Source: Gordonia polyisoprenivorans NBRC 16320 = JCM 10675 (GTDB taxonomy: Bacteria; Actinomycetota; Actinomycetes; Mycobacteriales; Mycobacteriaceae). Taken from it: 64,000 nucleotides of DNA. The position numbers and the translations under genes were made by a program. Below the pieces are notes generated by a model. It did not search any database. It had not been told where the DNA came from and saw only the letters and a program-made list of their open reading frames with translations. The DNA lies in assembly GCF_000241325.1 (NCBI RefSeq), contig NZ_BAEI01000091.1, positions 25,400-89,399 on the forward strand, read 5' to 3'. This document shows, in pieces, positions 51,957 to 60,400 of this stretch (position 1 is its first letter; every line of letters begins with the position of its first letter).

Positions 51957-54900
51957 GCCCGCTGTCCTGTTCTGCGCCGGCCGGCCCGTTGGCGTGCGGC
52001 GGCGCGCAGTTGTGCTCGTTCCCGGAGGCCGCCCGAGGCGTCGGTGTCGTCGGCGACGGCGAGATCGAGCTGACGGATGAGATCGGCGGCGAGCGCACGC
52101 AGACTTGCACCCTGAAGGAGCAGTGCCACCGGTGGTTCGGCTCCGAAGTCGCCGCGCACCGCGTTGCGGATGCGTACGGCCATCAGCGAATCCATGCCCA
52201 GGTCGGTCAACGGCTTGTCGACGTCGACGGCCCGACTGTCGGCGAAGCCCATGATGGCCGCGATCCGGGTGCGCAGACGGTCGGTGACGGCGTCGTGTAC
52301 CGCGGTCGCATCGAGGGTGCGCAACGCCTCCACCCCGCCCCAGGTGTCGTCGGTGAGGTCGTGGAGCTCGGCGACGAGTGGTGCGAAGTAGCCCAGTTGA
52401 TCGAGTTCGGGGAATGCGACGGCCGCGCGGTCGAGCCGGAGGCGGATGACGCCGGCCCGGGTGGCGTCGGCGGCCACCAGCGCGTCGAACGCCTCGATGC
52501 CTTCCGCCGGGCTGATCGGGTCGAGTGCGTCCATCGTCAGGGCGGCTGCCACACCCACCTGGGCCCACTGGCCCCAGTTGATCGCGGTGGCCGGCAATCC
52601 CTGGTGGCGGCGCCAGAGCGCGAAGGCGTCGGCCCACGCGTTGGCGGCCGCGTATGCGCCCTGCCCGGGCGAGCCGAGCAATGACGCCGCCGAGGAGAAC
52701 ACCACCCACCAGTCCAGGCGCAGATGTGTTGTCGCTTCGTGCAGGGCGATTGCACCGGCGACCTTGGGCGCCCACACCCGGCTCAGGCTGTCCGGTTCGA
52801 GTGCGCTCAGCAGTGCGTCGTCGATGACGGCGGCCGCATGCAGCACGCCGCGAACCTCTCGGCCCGTCTCCCGCGCGGCGTCGACCAGTGCGGCGGCGAC
52901 GCCGGGTTCGGCGATGTCACCGGCGATGTAGGCCACCTCGCCTCCGTTCGAGAGGTCGTTGATGAGCGTCTGCTGGTCGGGTGTGATCGCTCGGCGACCG
53001 TTGAGGACCACTCGTCCGGCGCCTGCGTCGAGGAGGTGACGTGCCATCAGGGTGCCGAGGCCACCGAGGCCACCGGTGACGATGTAGGCCGCGCCTGCCG
53101 TGACCGGGGTGACCGACGGGGCGCCGAGCGGAGCACGGCGCAGACGGCGGACGTGACGCGCACCGGCGCGCCAGGCGACGATGTCGTCACGGGAATCGGC
53201 GGCCAATTCGGCGACCAGCGGGGCATCATCGTCACCGTCGAGGTCGACCAGGGTGACGTGCAGCGCGGGATGTTCGTAGGCCATCACGCGCACGAGCCCT
53301 TCCAGCGCCCCTACGGTCGGATTGCCCGACTCGTCTGCGCCGACGCCGATTCCGTTGCGCGTGACCAGCCAGACGCGAGGCGCGCGACCCGGCCGGGCGG
53401 CGACCGCCCGTACCGCGGAGGTGACCGACCAGACGAGTGCGCGGGCCTGCTCGGACGCCGCACCGCGGGGGTCGAAGGTCTCGGCGTCGAGCAGCACGAC
53501 CACACCGGCGGCCGGTGCCGCCGAATCCGCGTCGAGATCGGCGATGGCGGCTTCGGTGAGGACGGACCCGGTTCCGGTCATCCCCGATCCGGACGTCCCC
53601 GCCGGCAGCGTTTGGCGGATCACCCGCCGCGACGGCGAGCGACCCAGCAGATCGGCAAGCTCGTCGGCCGAGGAACCATCGGCGGTCGAGTGCCCGGCGA
53701 GGATCAGCCAGCTGCCGTCGGCGAGTTGTCCCGATGCGTCGCCCGGGAGATCGGCGGGGACCCATTCGGTGTCGAACAGCTTCTGCTCGAGGGGCAGCGG
53801 CACCGAGTGGCGTTCGACCTTGCGTAGGTAGACACCGGATGCGACGGCGACGGTTGCCCCGGACTCGTCGGTCAGGATGAACGAAGCGAGCTTGTCCGCG
53901 GTGCCGGGGATCTCGGTCACCTGCGCCGAACACGTTGCGCGACGCCCGATCACGCCGGTGACGCGTAGCGACTCGATGGCCACCGGGAGGAAGGTCGCGG
54001 CGTCGGCGCCACCGGCTGCGATCCCCGAGGTCGACTCCTCGGGCATGGCGGCCGCCACGCTCTGCAGGGCGGCGTCGAGCAGCACCGGATGCAGCCGGAA
54101 CCCGCGGTCGACGCCGGCCGCGGCGGGCAATTCGATCCGCGATTCCGATGCCCCGGTTCGTGGGCCGGCATCATCGGTCGACCCCACCCGCACGATGTGG
54201 GTGAGCGCGGCGAACGCCTCACCGTGGGCGGCGCCGGTGCTCCGCAACGCGCGGTAGAAGTCCGAGGGCGCCACGGTCGTCCCACCGATCAACGCGACCG
54301 GGGCGGGGATGTCCGGCGATGTCGACGTGACCACCCGCCCGGTGGCGTGCCTGCGCCACGCACCTTCGGTGGTGCGCGAATGGATCTCGACGCCCATCTC
54401 GCCGTCGGCCACGCGGCACAGGCGCGTGGTCACCGACACCGTGGTGTCCACGGCGAGCATCTCCTCGACCTCGAGGCGATGCACCTCGAGCCCGGTCGCC
54501 GGCATCCCCAGCGCCTCGGAGCCCGCGGCGAGCACCATCTCGGCGAATCCGGCGGCCGGGAGGACGGCACGGTCGTGCACCTGGTGATCGCCGAGCCACG
54601 CCAGATGGTCGGTGCCGATCTCGCCCTGCCAAATGTGCTCTCCCCCGGGAACTTCGACATGGGTGCCGAGTAGTGGGTGCTCACCGGAACGGGTGGATGT
54701 CGCCCGAACCGTCGGCCAGTACCGCGTGTGCTGCCAACTCGTCGGGGCGAGTGTCACCGGCGGCGGGGGCGTGACGGCGGATTCGGTGGCGGCGGGCTTC
54801 TCGGGGTCCGATTTCTCCGGGCCGGACCGCGGGGTGACGGATTCGACGACGGCGAGCGCGCCGTGGAAGGTCAGGGTCTCGTCCTCGCCGCGCACGAGGG

Positions 54901-57445
54901 TGCCCAGCACCTCCACGTCACCGTCCGGACGCGCGGCGGCCAGCGTGTCGCCGATCGAATGGGTGAGCAGCGGGTGCGGGCTGATCTCGATGAAGGTCGA
55001 GTGGTCGGCGGCGGCACGGGTGATCGCATCGCCGAAGCGCACGGGGTTGCGCAGGTTGCGGACCCAGTAGTCGGCGTCGGTCACCGGAGCGGTCTGCGAT
55101 TCCTCGACGGTCGAGACCATCGGGATCGTCGGCCGCCGGGGGGCGAGGTCGGCCAGTGCCGCCCGCAGGTCGTCGAGGATGGGATCGACGGTCCGATGGT
55201 GCGAGGCGACGTCGACCTCGACGCGCCGGGCGAGCAGATTGCGGGCGGTGACCTCGGCGATCACCGCGTCGATCTGCTCGGGCGGACCTGCCACCACGCA
55301 CTGCCGTGGGGAGGCGTACACGGCCGTCGAGAGCCCCGGGTGTGCGCGGACGAGTGCGTCTGCGGTCGCCGCGTCGGCTTCGAGGAGCGCCATGGCGCCG
55401 TGGCCCGAGAGTGCCTTCATCAACCGCGACCGCGTCGCGATCACCGACAACCCATCCGCCACCGACAACGCCCCCGACACCACCGCCGCAGCAACCTCAC
55501 CCATCGAATGACCGATCACCGCATCCGGACACACCCCATAGGACCGCCACAACGACACCAACGCCAACTGCACACCCACCAACACCGGCTGAATCCGATC
55601 AATACCCACCACCGGCTCCCCCGACGCCAACACCTCCCGCAACGAAAAACCCACCACCGCAACAAACACCGGCTCCAACTCCACCACCGCAGCCGCAAAC
55701 GCCGGCTCCGCCACCAACAACCGACGACCCATCCCCGCCCACTGCGACCCCTGCCCCGAAAACACGAACACCGTGCCGGGCCAAGGCCGGTACCGGCGCG
55801 GGGCGAGCACGCCGGGACGTGGGCTGCCCTCGGCGAGGGCGCGCAAACCGGCCAGTGCCTCGTCGGTGTCGCGGGCACACACGGTGCCGACGGGATCGGT
55901 GGTGGTGCGCAACCGATCCAGGGTTGCTGCGACGTCGGGCAGTGCGACCGACGGGCCGGTCTCGAGCCACTGCGCGAGTGCACGAGCACGGTCACGGACA
56001 CGATCCTCCGATCGACCGGTCACCGACAGTCGCGATACCGTCGGCATCGCCGACGCCACGCTCGACGCGGCGGCGAGTGCGGGCCCCTGCTCGATGACGA
56101 TGTGGGCGTTCGTACCGCCGAGACCGAAGGAGGAGATCCCGGCACGCCGGGGTGTGTCGCTCTGTGGCCATTGCATCGTCTCCGTCGGCACGACGATGCG
56201 CGTCGACCGGGCATCGATGGCCGGATTCCATTGGGTGAAGTGCAGATTCGGCGGGATCTGCCCGTGCTCCACCGTCAGCACCGCCTTGATGAATCCGGCG
56301 ATACCGGCGGCCGCCTCGAGGTGCCCGAAGTTGGTCTTGACCGCACCCAGTGCGCAGGATGACTCGCGGCCGTACACCGCGGACAAGGCGTCGAACTCGA
56401 TGGGGTCGCCCAGAGATGTTCCGGTGCCGTGGGTTTCGACGAAGTTGACCGAGGACGCGGGCACGTCACCGGCAGCGAGCGCGCGGGTGATCACCTCGCG
56501 TTGGGCCGGCGCATTCGGTGCGGTGAGCCCGTTGGACCGTCCGTCGGAGTTGACCGCGGAACCGCGGATGACCGCGTGCACCCGGTCACCGTCGCGGACC
56601 GCGTCGGCAAGGCGTTTGAGGACCACTACGCCTGCACCTTCGCCGCGGACGAAACCGTCGGCCGCCACGTCGAAGGCATTACACCGTCCGCGAGGCGAGA
56701 GCATTCCCCATTTACCCAGTGCCAATTGCGTTTCCGGCCGAAGGATCACACTCACACCGCCGGCCAACCCCAGATCGGACTCCCGGGAACGCAGGCTCTG
56801 ACACGCCAGATGGAGAGCGACCAGCGACGATGAGCACGCCGTGTCGACGGCGACGGCCGGGCCCCGCAGACCGAGCAGGTAGGCGATGCGCCCCACGGTG
56901 ATGCTGTGCGCGTTACCGGTTGCCGAGTACGCGTCGATCGACTCCGGATGCGAGGCCGAGGTGCTCTGGTACTCGTTGTAATAGACACCGAGGGTGACCG
57001 CCGCACGCACCCCGGTCAGGGCGTCGGAACGGTATCCGGCATCCTCGAGCGCCTCGACCGCCACCTCGAGCGCGATGCGCTGCTGGGGATCCATCGCCTC
57101 CGCCTCGCGCGGGGTGATCCCGAAGTAGTCGGCGTCGAAACCCGCGATGTCGTCCAGGAATCCGCCCCACTTCGACGGCATCCGCCCGGGCACCATCGGA
57201 TCCGGGTCGTAGTACTCCTCGGCATCCCATCGCTGCGGCGGAACCTCCACCACCCCGTCACGGCCCTGGGTCAACAGCTCCCAGAACGATTCCGGCCCAC
57301 GGACGCCGCCCGGGAAGCGGCAACCGATGCCGACGACGGCGATGGGTTCGGCACCGGTGATGCGTGCGGCCTTGTCGAACTGCTCGACCAAGGCGCTGCG
57401 TTGTGCCGGCGTCATCGCCGACACTCGATCGAAGGTGGTCTTCAT
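51953..57445 (-). CDS. ppsD: PpsD-like type I polyketide synthase (KS-AT-DH-KR-ACP)
   Basis: A 1830-residue synthase (M. tuberculosis PpsD: 1827). KS (about 35-455): Cys204 in DTACSSS, His339 in ETHGTGT, His375 in GHLEAAA. AT (about 557-870): Ser647 in GHSMGE and VASHH at 746-750, a methylmalonyl-type motif. DH (about 922-1210): His954 in DHQVHDRAVLP, where the usual Gly is Asp, and Asp1124 in LLDAALQ. KR (about 1225-1630): TGGLGGLG, FSSAAS, Tyr1598, Asn. ACP: Ser1753 in GMDSL. No ER, so an enoyl product unless reduced in trans. ATG 57445 overlaps the upstream gene (ATGA). The AT shares a 389-bp nearly identical tract with the preceding synthase. Confidence 0.93.
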   Translation of the reverse strand: MKTTFDRVSAMTPAQRSALVEQFDKAARITGAEPIAVVGIGCRFPGGVRGPESFWELLTQGRDGVVEVPPQRWDAEEYYDPDPMVPGRMPSKWGGFLDDIAGFDADYFGITPREAEAMDPQQRIALEVAVEALEDAGYRSDALTGVRAAVTLGVYYNEYQSTSASHPESIDAYSATGNAHSITVGRIAYLLGLRGPAVAVDTACSSSLVALHLACQSLRSRESDLGLAGGVSVILRPETQLALGKWGMLSPRGRCNAFDVAADGFVRGEGAGVVVLKRLADAVRDGDRVHAVIRGSAVNSDGRSNGLTAPNAPAQREVITRALAAGDVPASSVNFVETHGTGTSLGDPIEFDALSAVYGRESSCALGAVKTNFGHLEAAAGIAGFIKAVLTVEHGQIPPNLHFTQWNPAIDARSTRIVVPTETMQWPQSDTPRRAGISSFGLGGTNAHIVIEQGPALAAASSVASAMPTVSRLSVTGRSEDRVRDRARALAQWLETGPSVALPDVAATLDRLRTTTDPVGTVCARDTDEALAGLRALAEGSPRPGVLAPRRYRPWPGTVFVFSGQGSQWAGMGRRLLVAEPAFAAAVVELEPVFVAVVGFSLREVLASGEPVVGIDRIQPVLVGVQLALVSLWRSYGVCPDAVIGHSMGEVAAAVVSGALSVADGLSVIATRSRLMKALSGHGAMALLEADAATADALVRAHPGLSTAVYASPRQCVVAGPPEQIDAVIAEVTARNLLARRVEVDVASHHRTVDPILDDLRAALADLAPRRPTIPMVSTVEESQTAPVTDADYWVRNLRNPVRFGDAITRAAADHSTFIEISPHPLLTHSIGDTLAAARPDGDVEVLGTLVRGEDETLTFHGALAVVESVTPRSGPEKSDPEKPAATESAVTPPPPVTLAPTSWQHTRYWPTVRATSTRSGEHPLLGTHVEVPGGEHIWQGEIGTDHLAWLGDHQVHDRAVLPAAGFAEMVLAAGSEALGMPATGLEVHRLEVEEMLAVDTTVSVTTRLCRVADGEMGVEIHSRTTEGAWRRHATGRVVTSTSPDIPAPVALIGGTTVAPSDFYRALRSTGAAHGEAFAALTHIVRVGSTDDAGPRTGASESRIELPAAAGVDRGFRLHPVLLDAALQSVAAAMPEESTSGIAAGGADAATFLPVAIESLRVTGVIGRRATCSAQVTEIPGTADKLASFILTDESGATVAVASGVYLRKVERHSVPLPLEQKLFDTEWVPADLPGDASGQLADGSWLILAGHSTADGSSADELADLLGRSPSRRVIRQTLPAGTSGSGMTGTGSVLTEAAIADLDADSAAPAAGVVVLLDAETFDPRGAASEQARALVWSVTSAVRAVAARPGRAPRVWLVTRNGIGVGADESGNPTVGALEGLVRVMAYEHPALHVTLVDLDGDDDAPLVAELAADSRDDIVAWRAGARHVRRLRRAPLGAPSVTPVTAGAAYIVTGGLGGLGTLMARHLLDAGAGRVVLNGRRAITPDQQTLINDLSNGGEVAYIAGDIAEPGVAAALVDAARETGREVRGVLHAAAVIDDALLSALEPDSLSRVWAPKVAGAIALHEATTHLRLDWWVVFSSAASLLGSPGQGAYAAANAWADAFALWRRHQGLPATAINWGQWAQVGVAAALTMDALDPISPAEGIEAFDALVAADATRAGVIRLRLDRAAVAFPELDQLGYFAPLVAELHDLTDDTWGGVEALRTLDATAVHDAVTDRLRTRIAAIMGFADSRAVDVDKPLTDLGMDSLMAVRIRNAVRGDFGAEPPVALLLQGASLRALAADLIRQLDLAVADDTDASGGLRERAQLRAAARQRAGRRRTGQRA
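55389..55777. repeat. AT-domain repeat, copy 1 (with 60845-61233)
   Basis: A 389-bp tract nearly identical to 60845-61233, differing at only a few positions. It encodes about 129 residues including GHSMGE. Sequence outside the tract diverges. Codons inside prefer G or T at third positions (GGT, GTG, TTG), unlike the C-rich surroundings. Confidence 0.93.
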
Positions 57446-60400
57446 CGTTGCCCACTCTCGGGGACGGCCGACACGGGCTGTGTGTCGGACAGGGACTCGG
57501 ATCCGGCCAACGGATCCGAGAGGGATTCGACGCTGTCGAAGAGACTGTCGAGCACGCTGACCTCGGCCTGCTGCTCGCCGGCCGCCTCCGCCGCTGCGGC
57601 CTGCGTCGCCTCACGGCGGGGGGCGAGAAGACCGGTGAGCATCTCGCTCAGGGCGTCGATGGTGGGATGGTTCCAGAGCATGGTCGCCGACAGGTCGAGG
57701 CCGACCAGGTGACGGGCATCGCGCAACACCGTCATCGCCATCATCGAGTCGAGACCGAGCTCCGGGAACGGCTGATCCGAGCGCACGGCGTCGGTCGGCA
57801 TACCCAGTTCCCGTGCCAGGATCACCCGCATCCGGCTCACCAGTTCGGAGCGGGTTTCTTGCTCGGACAACAGCTCCCAGTCAGGCGCGTCGACGGCCGC
57901 GTCGGGCGCTCCGCCGATCGCTGGGCCCGCCGCCGGCGCGGCGGGAACGAAACACAGGCCCCGGAGGTCGACGGTGAACGGTGCGCCCGCCCCGGCGGTC
58001 ACGTCCGCGGCGAAGCCACCGCGGCGTGCCTCGCGATACCGCACCTCGACGGTCGCCTCGCCGTCCGCCGTGGTGGGTGACACGGTCATCGTCTCCACCG
58101 CTGCCGGGAACATCAGGCCGTCGTGCGACGCGTCGATCAACCGTGCGAGGTGTACCGTGGCGTCGAGAAGCGCCGCGGTCCCCGCCGCGGACACGCCGGC
58201 CTCCAGAGTGCCGGGCGCGGAACGGTTCTCGAGGGCCGTCCACGCGTAGGGGCGGCCGGACAGACCCCAGTGCTGCTCGAGCTCCGCCGCCTGCTCGGAC
58301 GAGAAGCCGGTCGCCGTACGGGCGGCTTCGATGGGTGGTGCCTCGGAGTCGAGCAGACCTGCGCTGAGATGCTCGACCCACTCGTGCGGGCCTGCGCCCA
58401 CCGAGGTGGCCGAGGCGATCGTGATTGCACCGGTCTCGTCGAGCCGCACCCGCACGACGCGGGGACGATCGAGGATCAACGGCTGGGTGAATGCGATGTG
58501 CTTGGCACCGGCCGCGCCGGCCTGCGCCACCACGGTCGCCACGGTGTGCAGCAGCACCGAGGCCGGGACGACCTCCACCCCGTGCACCAGATGCGAACCG
58601 GGATAGGGCAGTTCGTCGTCGGCGATACGGGCGAACCAGGTGTGTGACGGGACCTCGGCGGCACCGGCGCCCGAATCTCCCGCGCTCGTCTCGACCGTGC
58701 CTGTCTCGATCGAGTCGACCTCACCCAGAACGGTGTCGGGCCGGGCCGGAGGCAGACCCGACAGGTCGTGGTCGGCCTCGCCGAGCAGGTCGTCGACGAT
58801 GTGGAACGAGGTGCGCATCCGGTAGGCCTCGGCCAGCCGCGCCCACTGTGCGCCGACCACGATCGGCCGGATCGGCGCGTCCGCCCCGAGCAGGGTGGGC
58901 AGGGTCGCGATCGCGGTCTCGTTGCGCATCGGGGTGAGTCCGGCGGAAGCGGTCTCGGGCTGGGCATCGGCCCAGGATTTCCACAATCCCCAGTCGATGA
59001 CGGTGGCCGGCAGCCCGACGGCGCGGCGGGCGAACGCGAAGGCGTCGGCGAAGGAGTTGGCGGCGGTGTAGTGCCCGAGCCAGCGCGAGCCGAACAATCC
59101 GGTGATCGAGGAAAACAACACGAAGCGGCGGACCGGGGTGGTCACCGTCAGTTCGTGCAGTACCGAGATCGCGTCGACCTTCGGGCGGAACATCGCGTCG
59201 ACCTCGGCATCGTCGAGCTCGATCAGTGAACCGGCGCCACCGGCCAGCGCGGCGACATAAACTCCGTCCAAGGGTGGGAGATCGTTTCCGAAGCGCGCGA
59301 ACAGCTCTCGCATCGCCTCTGGGTGGGCGGCGTCGGCGGAAAAGTTCACCAGCGTGGTCGAGTTCGCAGCGAGCTCTGCGGTCACCTCGGCCGACAGGTC
59401 GGCGCCGCTGCGGGAGAGGGCGACGATGGTGTCGGCGCCCATCCGCGACAACTCGACGATGAGGTCGGGCCCCACGTTTCCGGTCGCTCCGACGACGAGC
59501 GCAGTGGTGTAGCCGGGTAATCCGGTCAGTGGGGTCGGCGGCACCGCGGCCCGCAGTCGTGGCAGTAGTCGTCGGCCCGCCCGCAGCACGACCTGATCCT
59601 CGCCGTCGGAGCTGTCGAGTTCGGCACGCACATGACGCGCCGCCAATGCGGCGGGCAGCGCGGCGTCGACGTCGAGGATCCGTCCGAAGATCTCGGGGTT
59701 CTCCAGGGCGAGTGTCCGGGCGAATCCCCAGAGCACCGCCTGCGCCGGATCGGCGGGTTCGCCGTCGGCGACGGGTTGCGCGTTGCGGGTGAGGATCGTC
59801 AGATGTGCGCGCCCGGGCGTCGAAGCGAGCGCCGCTGCGACCCGTCGGACGTCACCGAACAGCTCGTGAGCGCGGAGCGCACCGAAGTCTGTCCGGGTGG
59901 CCGCCGGTGCGAACACCACGTGTGTCGCGCCGGTCAGCGCCGCGCCCCCGGCGGCGTCGGCGACGGATACCGCACGCGCCGCCGGGCCGAACGCCGCGGC
60001 CAGCGCATCCGGCTCCGCGGAGACGACAACCCAGCCGTCGCCGTCGTCTCCGGCGCCAGCGGCAGGTGATGCCACGTCGACGGGCAGGGCGCGCTCGATC
60101 CAGGCGAGCTCGTGGTACCACTCGTCGAGAGCGCCGCCGGTGCGCGGCGAACCGGTCGCGCTCGGCGGTGGTGGGCCGGCGTGGTGTGAGTCGGCGCGGT
60201 GTGGCTCGGCAGCGGGTACCTCCACCCAGTACCGGGAGTGCATCCAGGGGGATTTCGGGAGCCGCGTGAACGCTCCGGTATCGGGCACCGCGGGTGAGCG
60301 CAGCGTCTGTGTCGCAGCGAGATTCGTGAAGAAGGTCTCCACGTCGTCGGTGTCGCGAGCCAGGCTGCCGATGGTGTGGTGATGCCGATCGGCCAGCGTT

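Noticed and set aside
51957..52775. Upstream in-frame extension of the PpsE-like synthase
   Set aside because: It overlaps the well-defined ACP and KR end of the PpsD-like synthase in another frame. The ATGA junction at 51956 gives the start and the expected length.
54677..56362. Plus-strand open frame opposite the PpsD-like AT domain, rich in Pro/Thr/His
   Set aside because: The odd Pro/Thr/His-rich stretch is the antisense of the repeated AT tract with unusual codon use. There is no ribosome site and no family pattern.
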